A stretch of DNA of 64,000 nucleotides from Apodemus sylvaticus (taxonomy: Eukaryota > Chordata > Mammalia > Rodentia > Muridae): positions 21,633,470 through 21,697,469 of the forward strand of contig NC_067495.1 in the NCBI RefSeq assembly GCF_947179515.1, read 5' to 3'. The notes beneath the pieces are model-generated. The model saw only the letters and a program-made list of their open reading frames with translations. It made no database searches and was not told where the DNA came from. Position 1 is the stretch's first letter, and every line of letters begins with the position of its first letter. This document shows, one piece after another, positions 11,452 through 23,289 of the stretch. The position numbers were made by a program, and so were the translations under genes.

Positions 11452-12699
11452 GTAAGTTATTTGTCCCTCTGAGAAACAAACCTGAGAGGAGTGACCTAGA
11501 AATCCACACTAGCACTGTCAGTTTAAAAAATATGATCTTGAAAAGAATAGATTGCTCAAAAAGGCAAGGGCTGTATTTAATCTAAATTGGAGTTTGACCT
11601 TTAAGCAGAAATGTGGTTAATCCAGAGGCAATGGTGGTAAAGGGGACAGGGTTAAATATAGAAAGAAATAAAAGCTGTTGGAATAAGTGGCTGGCTAATT
11701 TAATCCTTGCCTGTTTTAAAACAATTTATTTAACATATCTTTCAGGGGAATGATCAAAAGCAATGTCATAATTGTGATTTAAAGTTTAAACAATTGGGAT
11801 ACGAAGGAAAAGAGCTTCTATCGTTGCCCCTTTACATCCCCACAACCTTTATATTCTTTTGGAAAACAGACATTTTACACACGAACTGCTTTAATTCTAA
11901 ATGTGCTAGTTCCAACTTATGAACTGTTCGCAGAATTTTCAAAAGCTTTTAAGAAAAGACTGTTTTATTGTGAATGAAAAACGTTGACAATGTACATTAT
12001 AATGTGTCCGTTATAATAGTAAAGTGACTCACTTCTTCAGAACGTCAGAAAAATTAAACAACCTGAAATAATGAGTTGTTTTCAACAAACTCATGCCTGA
12101 GAGATGAAATGTCTTACTCTGGGAGTTAAGAAAAATAAACACAGACACATACATTTATGTTCTGTAAATAGTGCTTTATTTTTAAATAATCAGATATTAC
12201 AGTAAATAGTATTAATGTGTGGTGACACTGGTTTTTTTCTTAGCAAATAAAACCAATATAATGCAGTTACTGAGAGTAACTTAGAGTAGTCATCGGTATG
12301 ATTACTAGAACATTCCATCAAGAACTGCTTGAGTGTAATATTTGTCGTATTATTTGGAACACCAATCTTCTAGGGCAGTGTCTAGTGCATGCATGGTCTA
12401 TTTCAGGTGTCATTTTGATTTTCATAAAATATATTTCTCTATTGCATCTGATAAAGTAGGACACCAGATTGTGTTTCTCCTACAATAATCTCCTTATTGC
12501 TACCTTTTGTGAAATCCTATTACACACTTGGAGCCTGTAATAATGTCGATTGCTCCTGTGTGCTATTTTCCATAACTTTCCCAATAAGGCCAAGCAATAG
12601 GCATGTATGTATCAAGACAAACGCCCTGAAAGGCCAGACTGATTGTTACCTGCCTCTTATTTACATCTAGGGTCTTCCCACCCCACCCTCAGACCTTCA

Positions 12700-12855
12700 G
12701 TCTTGCTGCCAGCCGCAGGACTCCAAAGACATCACGTGGCAGCGTGGAGCCCGCCTCCTGATGACGTCACACAACTCGCAGCAGATGCGCTGAAGAAAGG
12801 ATGCTCTAGGATGCTGTCCAGGTGGACGGCCACGCTGCAAGATGCGGCAGTGCAG
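12700..12855 (+). promoter_or_regulatory. Candidate Clcn4 promoter and first non-coding exon
   Basis: This short stretch is GC- and CpG-richer than its surroundings, lacks repeats, and ends at a strong donor (GCAG|GTAAGG at 12856). It holds an E-box CACGTG at 12733-12738 and a perfect palindromic cAMP-response element TGACGTCA at 12762-12769, with no TATA box. Downstream of the CRE are two minimal upstream ORFs, ATG-CGC-TGA at 12785 and ATG-CTC-TAG at 12801, and an ATG at 12811 that stays open to the donor. It lies 25 kb upstream of the coding start on the same strand, and CLCN4 genes are known to have non-coding 5' exons. The assignment to Clcn4 is inferred from position; transcription start and exon boundary are not visible from sequence alone. 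Confidence 0.55.
12762..12769. promoter_or_regulatory. Consensus cAMP-response element (CRE)
   Basis: The palindrome TGACGTCA is the full consensus site for CREB/ATF family dimers. It sits inside the CpG-containing candidate promoter, 86 bp before the splice donor, a spacing normal for a proximal promoter element. Full CREs are rare by chance outside promoters because their CpG is lost when methylated. Confidence 0.6.
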
Positions 12856-13738
12856 GTAAGGGGTGCGCGGTGCCCGGATGCTCTTCCTGGAGCTCCCAGC
12901 AGCACAGACGCTGCAGGTGGAGCCCCGGTCAGTGGTCTGCTGCCCTGGCTGCATCCCCTAAAATCGAAAGTGGGGCCTTTGGCTGCTGCAATGCCTACTG
13001 CCCACAGCTGCTGTCTCCTGCTGTTTTTGCTGTTGCAAGCATGAGACGGGGAGTGGTCTGGTGCAGGTCCCTTAATGAGTTGGGTTTTGGTGTGCTCACC
13101 TGCAGAAAGTGGGTAAGGGCCAGACAGAAATAATAGCCTCTTGCTGGGGGGAGGGGGGGAGAAAATTTTGTACTGACTACAACATATATTCTAAAGCCAG
13201 AGACCAAGAGAAGGAGCTGCTTTGAAAAGATAACCATAAACCATTTTCCTTCTGCCATTGTGCTGACTGAATAAAGGCATCTTTATTAATTCTTCTCACA
13301 GAGGTTGCTTCTCAGCAGTGAACCTAATTTCATCCGAAGCAAAAACTTGCTGGGGAATGGCAACTTCTTAGCTGCAATCTAAATCAGTTTTGCATTATTA
13401 TGCAAGGGTCCAGCACTTGAATGTGTCCCTCTTCCCCCTACCCCCACCCCAGCAAATGTGTTTTCAATAAATTTAAGAATAACAGCATTCAATAAAATAC
13501 AATAAAATTTAGTTTTCAAAGATAAAGGACCACTGTAAAATGTGGCTATAAGAACAAAATGGTCCTTAATGAGAGCTGGGGATTGGAGATAAGCCAGACC
13601 TTTAGAATTTCCAGCATTCTTCTTAATTGCTTTGCTGCATAATTAGCTCACTGAAGGTAGGGGCTTGATGACTCAGCGGCAGATGGAGGGGTCAGGTGAC
13701 TTCAGTCCCAGCATGACATCTAGTGTATGCATGTGTTT

Positions 13739-13770
13739 GTGTGTGTGTTGTGTGTGTGTGTGTGTGTGTT
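13739..13770 (+). repeat. (TG)n microsatellite
   Basis: A TG tract with one interruption in the 5' intron. Confidence 0.93.
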
Positions 13771-14565
13771 AATGCCCTCTTTCCCACCGACCCTGTTTAT
13801 CTTACTTTCTTCTGGTCTGTGACCAGTTCTTGTGTGGGTATCCTAGTGAGGAGAATGTAACATTCTTTCCTGAAAACCTAATGTCTCTAGGAGCTGAGGC
13901 ATCAGCCTTGGAACTTACCCTCTTCTGAAGATTTCCATCTACTAGCAACTTTGGTGAAACAGTGCTATTCAAACTGATAATTGAAGATGACATTTTTGTC
14001 ACACTTTGGGATATACTGATAGGTTGCTGTGTCCTTCATTCAGTGATTTGTTTATTGTGATTTTCTTCCTTTGCTTTAGGTTGGCCACGTGCATTAAATT
14101 AGTATTTAGCAGTATTGTTGTTCAGCATTGGGTCATGTGCTTCATATTTGAGAGACCCTAAATTCCATCCGTAAGAACAAAACCAAAGCACCTCAGGTCC
14201 TTGAATTTTCTTCTCCCCAACTCTTGACAGAGCAAAGCAGGTGACAGAGGCAGGTGGAATAGACACGTGGATACACTTCTTGCTTTACAGCTATATAACC
14301 TTGAAATAGTCACTATTATCTTTTCATACCTTTGCTTTCTCGTTTTGAATGTGACAAAGGCAATTAGTTTAGAGTTTCTTAACTTTAGGATGGCCATGAG
14401 GGCCTTCTGATGCCTAGTATGTGGCCTCCACATGCAGATGTTAGTATGAAGGTCTTCCTGTTAGTTATGACAATCAGAATGCACCAGGCACATTGCCACC
14501 TGCTTAAGGATTCCATTAACCCTGGTTAGTAGTTACTGATGTAAATGATAGCTTTATTCTTTTTT

Positions 14566-14652
14566 CCCAGCTCTGGTAGTAGGGTTGGAATCCAGGAATA
14601 CGTATTGTATGTGAGATAAGCACTTTACCACTGAGTCATTGTCTCAGCCTAT
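14566..14652 (-). mobile_element. ID/B4-type SINE fragment, antisense
   Basis: GATAAGCACTTTACCACTGAG and a preceding GGAATCCAGGAATACG match the reverse complement of the ID-like part of B4. Confidence 0.5.
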
Positions 14653-15867
14653 AGATACTCTTTAAATGTTATTCCAGCTCTAATATTCCAGAATTTGTTT
14701 TCTTATGATTTGTTCAACGTGGAGCCCTTGTTCTGAAATCATCATCTTGGGTATATGAATTACAATATGAAGTCCTTCTTATAGTGAAGGTTTCCTTTCA
14801 CAATTTCTAGGGGAAGATGAGAAGGAAGGTTGCATTGTGCTTGTAGTATAGGGCTGGGCTCTATAAGTGAGTCTTGGAGACAAAGAAACAGGCATTAGCC
14901 AATCATGGGCTTAAATTTGTTAAGACACAACTGCCCAGCAAACCTGTGTACACAGTGCATTTCAATCTGGGGCAAAGTATCTAGTGAAAACACCATCCTT
15001 CTCTTCTGCAAGGATGAGAATGGCAGGCTATATTGAAGGACAGAGTGAGATACTTTGTTTTGAGTCGGGATATGGTAAAGTAAGGATAGAAGTGGTGTCC
15101 CCACAGCTATGAGGAGGCCGATAGGACTGCCTGCCAAACCATTGAGCTGGCAGATATCTCAGGGCAGCCATGCATGCAGGCTTTAAGCTTTAGGATAGGA
15201 CTGTGTGTCTTGAAGGTGTGGCTTTGAAACTTATGAGGGTGGACAATTGGCCACATTACTTTTTATCTCAGAATAGATGCAACATATGTATTATGCGGCC
15301 AACTATTACTAGGTGCTCCTATTTCCTCATGTTTAAAAAGGGCCAATTTGATGGAAGAAGAAATGTAAAGTAGGAATATCCCAAGAGACATGAAACTTTG
15401 GGTCACAGTGCTGTTATGAGGAGGGTAACGTCTTTTCTGAGGGTTAGAAGAACCTGAAAATATTTCCTTGTCCCCTGGGCCTGGGGTTTTGGGATGAACC
15501 GTCTCCCATTCTTTTGTCATCAGCTCATGTCTGTCTGTCCCTTCTCTCCTGTTCTCATCTTCAAGAAAGTTTGCCTTTAGTGAAACAGACAGTTGCTGAA
15601 ATCTAGGATGGCAGCAGTGGACTATATCTACCTTCCAGGCCAGTTTCTGTTTAGGTGTCTTTCCTCTAAGTCCAGGTAGCTCCTCTTGCATCCAGAGTAG
15701 GCTGTCCCAACTCTTGTTGCCTCAGAAGGCTTGTCCCTCACGCTGAGTTATCTGGCCTTGCTCTTTCATAATTTAGAATCATAAATATAAATTAGAATGA
15801 GTGCATGAGGGTGTTCTGTATCAAATGATACCTAAGAGACCAAAGAGCCTAATAAAATGTGTGGCCT

Positions 15868-16412
15868 GTATTAGTTTGGGTTCTCTAGAGTCACAGAACG
15901 TATGGGTAGTCTCTCTATATAGTTAGGGAATTTGTCGATGACTTACAGTCTATAGTCCAACTCTCCAAAAATGGGCAGCAGCAGCTGTGGATGGAAGTCC
16001 AAGGATCTAGCAGTTGCTTAGTCCCACGAGGCAAGCAGCAGGCAAGGAAGAGTGAGTAAATCTTCCTTCTTTCAATGTCCTTATATATCTCCAGCAGAGA
16101 GTGTAGCCCAGATTAAAGGCTGTAGGTCTCCAGCAGAGGGTGTGGCCCAGATTAAAGGCTGTAGGTCTCCAGGAGAGGGTGTGGCCCGATTAAAGGCCTT
16201 TAATCCCAGATGATCTTGAACTCGGAGATCTCCTTGTCTTAATCTTCTGGAATTCATAGCCACTATGCTTCAAGATCTCCACGTCAAGATCCAGGTCAGA
16301 AACTTATATCTCTGAGACTTCAGATTAGGATCATAGGTGAGCCTTCCAATTCTAGATTGTAGTTCATTTCAGATATAGTCAAGTTGACAACCAGGAATAG
16401 CCACTACATGGC
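15868..16412 (+). mobile_element. Rodent interspersed repeat with internal tandem units, class not assigned
   Basis: The ends GTTTGGGTTCTCTAGAGTCAC and AGATATAGTCAAGTTGACAACC define a familiar mouse repeat. Inside, at about 16085-16195, a unit of roughly 45 bp starting TCTCCAGCAGAG and including GATTAAAGG occurs three times, the third copy shortened. Confidence 0.65.
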
Positions 16413-17129
16413 CTTTGATTGGATTCCAGTCTGAACAAACATGCAGTAGACATCTGGGGGAACACTTGAAGAGTTATATGCATTGTTATCAGGTGGTGAT
16501 TTGGTAAAATGAATCTGAGACTTCTGTTCTTACTGGGCACAATCTTGCATAATCCCCTCCCTCGGCATTTGGGTCACACCCTGTGACTCATTTGGCTAGG
16601 GCAAGACATGGCACTTCTGAAATTAGGATATAAAGAACTGGGGCTTTAGTCGTAGATATGTTTTCCCTCTCTTGAGTCATTCGAACACAAGAGGATGATG
16701 CTGTGTTGTTAACAGTCCTGCCTTATGTTGGGAACCAGAATTAACTGTGGCATAGATGCACTTAACAGAAAATCTCTCAGCACCAGCTGAGTCTTGAGAT
16801 GGTGGCCATCTTCTGAGAGGCCTAGTGCCTAGGTACTTGGCTCAGGTACACCTGGATTTGTGTGCCAAATACTGTGATAGTTTTACATTTTTAACATGAC
16901 ACAATCAGTATCACCTGGAAAGAGTCTCAGTGAAGAATTGTCAGATCAGTCTGATCAGTAGGCATGTGAGGAGATTTTCTTTAGTTGATGTGGGAAGACC
17001 TACCCACTGTGGGCAGAACCATTTTCAGGGGTTGTTTTCTGAATTGTATAAACGCAGAAAAAATGAGCTGAGCAATGAAGATTCATGCATATATTTTCTC
17101 CCTGCTGCTGACTGTGGATATAACTAGCT

Positions 17130-17255
17130 CCTTCAGGTTTCTGCTTCTTTGACTTCTCTGCAATGATAGACTGTAATCTGGACTTGTAAGCCAGATAAAC
17201 CCCTTCTCCATTAAAGTTGTTTTTGTTAAGGTACTGAGTCAGGATAGGAAACTAG
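17130..17255 (+). mobile_element. 3' remnant of rodent interspersed repeat
   Basis: The tail AGCCAGATAAACCCCTTCTCC resembles the end of the TATAAGAAAGCAGGC-type family; upstream parts are absent or unrecognisable. Confidence 0.4.
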
Positions 17256-17911
17256 GACATGCAGTGAGATAAAACAAGTTTATTTCCTGCTGCTGTGTTT
17301 TGGGTAATTTGTTTTACATCAACAGATAGCCCATACATATATTTATGAATGGGGTCTTATATTTGGGAGATGCTTGGTAAAGTACTTAGAGGTAAAATGC
17401 CATGGTAAAAACAATTTAATCTCTTTTTTTAATTTTTAGTGCTTTTTTGAGATCTCTTTAATATGTGTTTTAATAGAAGACAGAAGAATTTTTGTCCTAA
17501 CTACATTACTTTCAGTGTCTTGTAGCACTGCCCCTCTCTGCTCAGCCAGTGAGTGTGTTACACATCAGAAAGTACCATTACCAGTTTTTTCTTAACTATG
17601 TTTCCATGAGCAGCCCAACAGACATTTTCTTTCTCATTTGCTGGAGTGTGCATCTTTTATAGATCATGACATTAATTACATATTAATTAAAAATTATAGC
17701 TTATTTTTGTTGAAATAGTAATTTATGGACATGTTGACAATTTCAATGTCACATAAAACCATTTAGTTCCCTTACATTCTTGCCCCTCTTCCTTTCAAAT
17801 GCAAATAACCATAGATAATCTGGTTATACACCGTATCAAAAAATATTTGTGCAGACGCACCCATCTAAATAATATGCTATCATCTGCTCCTTCTTGCCCC
17901 AGTCTTAGAAG

Positions 17912-18035
17912 TATTTGTTGCTCTTGCACAGGGCCTGGTTTTGGTTCCTAGTATGCCCATGATAGTTCAAATTATTTGAAACTCCCAGTTCCAGGGGATC
18001 TTACACCATTTTGACACCTACAGGCACCGGGTGTT
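17912..18035 (+). mobile_element. B3 SINE fragment
   Basis: TTGGTTCCTAGTATGCCCAT and CTCCCAGTTCCAGGGGATC follow the B3 order. Confidence 0.6.
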
Positions 18036-18371
18036 TTAAATTCATACATGTAAAACATATAAATATATAAAAATGAATACATACAAAAAGTCAGATGCAG
18101 TGACATCACTTCTATTACTTTTGGTAAATCTATACATTGAACATTACTAGACCTTCCAAGGACACTGTCTTATCCCACTTGCTAGAGCTGCCATTGCCAT
18201 TCTGGTTCCTATTAGCACAGATTTGCTTATTCTTGAATTTTACATTAGGTGGTATAATAAAATACAATTTCATATCCAGCTCCTTTCTCTTTACATGGCT
18301 TTGAAATTCATCTCTGTAATAGCAGGAACTCATTTCATTTTCTTACAAATAGCATCATAAGATATACAATT

Positions 18372-18462
18372 GGATAGCCAAGATTGTGAAGAGTTTGAGG
18401 CCAGCATGGAGTGACTTCCAGAGTAGCCTGGGCTACAGGGTGAGATATTGTCTGAAAAGGAG
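18372..18462 (+). mobile_element. B1-type SINE 3' fragment
   Basis: TTTGAGGCCAGCATGGAG and GCCTGGGCTACAGGGTGAGA are characteristic of a B1 right part. Confidence 0.5.
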
Positions 18463-18955
18463 AAAAGAAAGAAAAAAATGGAGCAGTACTTGAAATATCC
18501 ATTTGTATTTTATTTCTATGTGTTTATGGATGTATTTACTTACATTGCTAGAGAATTAATTTGTGATCCAATATTCATAACCATTCCATCTCATTGGGAG
18601 TACAGGTGCCAATGGTGATTGATAGAGATGTGGATTAGTCAATCTATTACAAGCAATGATAATGGTATTATATGACAAATTGAAAAACTCTAAGAGGAAA
18701 CAGTCCTCTAGGATAAAACAAATAGTGTTTAGATGTTGGAAGTAAACTTCAAAATCAAAATAGTTTCTGTAATTTACATCTGAGGAATAGATGTCCAGAG
18801 GCTGAATGACTTTTCCAAGATCAAGCAGTTTTGATAGAGCTATGTGTGAAAAAAAAACCAAGGTGTCCTTTATTTTTTCTTCAGTCTGTGAAGGTAGACC
18901 CCATGTTAGTGTTCTTCAGTGATGTGAGCTTGAAGAAGATGCTCACTCAAGTTAG

Positions 18956-19092
18956 ATGCTGGGTGTGGTGGTGTATTTTGAAGGCTGGGGCAGGAGGATT
19001 GACAGTTTAAGGGTAGCTTGGGCTACATAATGTGTTCTGGGCCAGCATAAGCTATGTAGTTGGACATTGCCTCAAAACAATAACAACAACAA
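18956..19092 (+). mobile_element. B1-related SINE
   Basis: GCTGGGTGTGGTGGTGTATT and AGCTTGGGCTACATAATG identify an old B1-type element with a CAA-rich tail. Confidence 0.6.
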
Positions 19093-19109
19093 AACTGTGC
19101 ATGTAGCTG

Positions 19110-19298
19110 CAGAGAATGGTTTAATAATTAAGAATGACTAAGGCTCTTCCAGAGGACCCAAGTTCAGCTCACCCACCCACATCAGACAGCTCACAACTCC
19201 CTGTAACTCTATCTCTGAGAGATCCAATGCCCTGCTCTGGCCTCTGTAAGCACCTGCACTCATGTACAGATACCACTACATGGACAGATACCCATATA
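19110..19298 (+). mobile_element. B3 SINE
   Basis: GGCTCTTCCAGAGGACCCAAG and GAGATCCAATGCCCTGCTC identify a B3 copy adjoining the previous B1-type element. Confidence 0.72.
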
Positions 19299-19472
19299 TA
19301 CTATTTTTTAAAAATGAAACAAATCATTAAAAAAACCCTAAATGCATTGATGTTCTAAAAAAAAAAGTCTCATCAATATAAGTACTGGAAAAGCATTTCC
19401 CTAAGACATGAACCCCAATATTAATTTACTCTTTCACTCAAAACCTTAGCAACATTGTAGTTTATTTTTATT

Positions 19473-19475
19473 TGT

Positions 19476-19523
<48 letters not shown>
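19473..19523 (+). repeat. (TG)n(AG)n compound microsatellite
   Basis: TG repeats change abruptly to AG repeats at about 19500. Confidence 0.96.
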
Positions 19524-19554
19524 CGCTTGCACAAGAGTCTATTAAAGTGTGGAT

Positions 19555-19842
19555 GTAGGTATATGTGTAAAGGTCAGACCACAACCTTTGGTGTAGCCTC
19601 ACCTTCCATCCTGCTTGAAATAGGCCTTTGTTGTTTTTCTACTGCACACACAACAGGCTAGTTGCTCCTCAAGCTTCTGTGGATCCTTTTGTCTCCATCT
19701 CAAATCTTATTATAGGAATGCTGAGACTATAGATACTTGCAATACAGATATTCATGATGCTTTTATGTGGTTTTGGCAATGGCAACACAGGTCCTCACAT
19801 TTACACAAGTGCTTTTAATCATCAAGTCATCCCTCCAACCTC
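19555..19842 (-). mobile_element. RSINE1/B4-type SINE, antisense
   Basis: The sequence order (AAAGGTCAGACCACAACC, GGATCCTTTTGTCTCC, AAGTGCTTTTAATCATC) matches a diverged reverse-complement RSINE1. Confidence 0.45.
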
Positions 19843-19954
19843 TTTAATAACATTTTAATCCAGCAACTATTCCTTGCATCTCTTCTGTGTGTCTAGGCCA
19901 AAGTTTCTCAACTTGATACTATGTTGATGTGTTGTTTCTAGACTGTGGTTGGTT

Positions 19955-20070
19955 TGTTTTTGTTGTTTTAGAGACAGGGTCTCAGACCTGTAGCCCAGGC
20001 TGGTCTCAAATTTACAGTGTTCCTGCCTCAATCCTCCAAATCCTGCTGTTACAGTCAGGCACCTTCAAAC
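19955..20070 (-). mobile_element. B1 SINE, antisense
   Basis: GAGACAGGGTCTCAGACCTG and GTAGCCCAGGCTGGTCTC identify a diverged antisense B1. Confidence 0.65.
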
Positions 20071-22636
20071 CCTGTTGGGGCTGCAAGTTTCTTTCTGGTG
20101 GGGGTAGTATAGGATGTTTAACATTTTCCCTTGCCTGTATTTACATAGCAACCACTCTTGATATGACATTCAAAAATGTTTCCAGTCACAACCAGGTGTC
20201 TCCTGGGTGGCAAAACTATAGAAAACTTTAGGATGGTGAGGGGGCTGTGCTGTAGTCATCTCTGCAGCTAGCCCTCCAAACAACAGGCTAGTGACAGTGA
20301 GAAGAGCTCCCCATTAGCCACTTAGTGAGGGTCTGAGAGCCACAGGATCAAAGAGGAGACAGTCTCAAATGGAGGCTGAGAACAAAGGTGTATATAGATG
20401 GATAGGAGAATTAAACTGGGACTGTTTCAAATGTTGCAAACCTGTAATACACAAAGGTCTGGGATGGTCACTTCCTCTTACATGCTTGCCCTTCTTTCCC
20501 ACCCACCATTCCTCTCTGTACCCTGCTACTCCTTGTCTGCCTTACCCAGCACTGAGCAGCCTGGTGTGTGGCATGGCAGGCTTCCTACAGCCCTAGGCCC
20601 ACGCAGCTATTTGTCCCATTTTGAAACCTAGCCTCTGTGTTGGAAAGGAGATGAAGCCAACCTCACATGACCTCTGGTGACACAATCAACTCAGTGTTCT
20701 CCACCCTCACCCAAGAGGGGGATGGGGCTCTGAGGTCTCTGTGTTGCGGTTGCTAAGAGTCAGGATTTCAGAATTTCCCCACAGACACCTTCCAACAACA
20801 GCAAAATGAAGGACCTCAAAATAATAACAATAATGATGAGCATAAACACTTAATACACATTAAACTCGTAGGGTTCCCCAGCATTCTATGAGTCAAGAAC
20901 TGTTACCCTAAGCCTTTGTTCAGATAAATTAACTGAGGCAGAGGAGAGCATAGCTCTCATATACCACAAGAAGTGGATTGCCTAGAGCCCAGGCCCCAAG
21001 GTCTTTTTCTACTCCCAACAGGCCATGATCATTTTAGTACCTGGATGCTCCCTGGTTATATTGAGTGGGCACTGGGAGCCATGTTTCTCCCAAACTGTGT
21101 GGAAGCAGTTTACCATAGACACTCAGGATATTCTCTCATCTTGCAAGTGGGCAAAGGCAGATACATCCACACAAAACCTGACTATACTCTATTCATTACT
21201 TGGGCTGCTGTAATGTAGGACTATATACTATTCAGATAACAGCAACTTCCCTCATAGTTTGAGATCAAGTTGTGGATGAGATTGTTTCCTTCTGAGGGCT
21301 ATGAGGAAAGAATCTCTTATAGGTCTCTCCATAGTTTGTCCTTTTATGCTGTGTGCGTTTCTGTGCTCAAATTGTGTCTTATATGGACATTGATCATATG
21401 TGATTAGGGGTCCATCCTCCTGACCCTATTTCAACCTAGTTACTTTTATAAATAACTTGTCTGTATAATGGTCACACTCTAAAATACTGATGGCTGGGTC
21501 TTTGACACAGGAAATTGGAGGTGTATAAAATTCAACCATAATAGTGCCAAACAGTGTTGCAGGGAAGTTGCACCTTATGTCCTGGAAGTCTTGAGCTTCT
21601 CCCTGTCCTGGCATTCCACACACTGGCCTTCTGCTGACCATTTCTTTTTCCTGGCAAGTTCTTCTCAACAATTTGTTTTCTGCTTCCCTGTGGTACTCTC
21701 ACTCATAGATGAATAAAAGTTAGTCACCAGTGACTTTGTCAAGGTTACGTGCAGGTTTGATGTATTCCTCCTGTATCCTCAGACTGGCCACAGCAAAGAG
21801 AGCAAAGCTGATGTGGCTGAGATGGTGGCTGAAGTTTCAGTTCTTCTGCGTGTTTTATGGGAAGCAGGGTTGGTAAAAGGTTATGACCAAGCTATGAGGA
21901 AAAACAGCTAACTGTGGTAGGCTCTCCTATATCCTGACCACAAAGTCTCTTTATACTGACAAGTACCTCCTAGGCTTCCTCTGTAGGAGGAATAGTAAGT
22001 TTCACATTTAAACCAAATTAACCTAGATCAGGAATGAAGTCTTGAGAAGTAAGTAAACACAACCAGGCCATAGAGTCCCAGGAGCACTTCTAGGCTAGCA
22101 TAAGTACAGGTCTCAGTGGTCACCCTGAGATATGTGTGCAGGCTTCCTAGCCAAAGACTGGCTTTGGCTAGGCCACGATCTTGTCATGTCAGCCAAACCC
22201 CAGCTCAACCCTAGGAGGGCAGTGCCTACCCTACAGGGTTCTCTCTGTCATCCTTTCTCTTGTTGTGTGATCTTTGGCCCCAGGCCTTCCTTACATCCAT
22301 CTTCTGTCAGCTTCAAGTTATGTTAAATTCACCTTTCTCTGAGGAAAGCCCTGGTCTCAAATGAGACCCAGCAAATAACTGGGTATGATGTTCTCAAGAA
22401 TTGGTCATTGTTTATTTCTGACTATTTTAGTCATCATGACACCAAAGAAACAGCTATCTTCCTCCTCTTTGTCTCCAGGAACTTCCACAGCTCTAATGAT
22501 CTTGTCTCTAGTTCCATCAGATGTAAAATCAACCATTCAGTGATGCAGTTTTGTCCGTAGGGTATATTTGACAGTAACTTTTTAAAAACCTAATATTAAA
22601 AATATTTTAATTAGTTTACTAATTTATTAATTTTCA

Positions 22637-22822
22637 AATAGTGTCCCATGTATCCCAGACTGGTATCAAACTCATTCTCCTGAGGATAACCTTGAACTTG
22701 ATCTTCCTGCCTCTACCTCTCACATGGTAGCATGAAAGGCATGGACCTGGTGTGGATCAAATCCTGGATCTCTTCCACACTAGGCAAATACTTTCTGGAG
22801 TGAGCTACATGCCAGGCCCTGT
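22637..22822 (-). mobile_element. B4 SINE, antisense
   Basis: A reverse-complement B1 half (ATCCCAGACTGGTATCAAAC) is followed by the ID-like half (TGGATCAAATCCTGGATCTC, GAGTGAGCTACATGCC). Confidence 0.6.
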
Positions 22823-22835
22823 CAGTAATTCTAAA

Positions 22836-22838
22836 TAT

Positions 22839-22881
<43 letters not shown>

Positions 22882-22895
22882 TCTGTGTGTGTGTG
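22836..22895 (+). repeat. (ATTT)n(TG)n microsatellite
   Basis: About eleven ATTT units followed by a short TG tract. Confidence 0.95.
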
Positions 22896-22924
22896 TTGTA
22901 TGCATATACATGTACGGCATGAGT

Positions 22925-23050
22925 TATGAAAGGACATTTGGTGGAGAGTTGGTTTGTTCCTTCTACCATGTGGTTGCTGGGGATCAAAATCAAGGCTTGG
23001 TCAGGCTTGGTGGTAAGTGTCTTATCCATTGATCAATCTCACTAGCCCAA
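22925..23050 (-). mobile_element. B3-type SINE fragment, antisense
   Basis: TTCTACCATGTGGTTGCTGGG and TTATCCATTGATCAATCTCAC match the reverse complement of a B2/B3 head. Confidence 0.55.
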
Positions 23051-23289
23051 CAGTAACTTTTAAAGGTAAGATGACATTAGCACAAATGAATTTGAAATCG
23101 CAGGATATTCATTCACACAAGGCAGCAGGGCGAGGAGAGAAGCTTCCATTACTGGAGAAGCCACCTTCTAAGATGAATCCTCCCACCTCCCTGAGATAGA
23201 GATTCCTCTGTTGCTTAACTATAAAGGCTTTGTGTACTCATGACTGTTTATTGTCTGTGTAATTTTTTTCTCCCTAATTGATCTTAAGA

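Noticed and set aside
12643..13044. 133-codon ORF across the candidate first exon
   Set aside because: It crosses the GTAAGG donor at 12856 into intron and shows no domain; only the portion before the donor may matter as a uORF.
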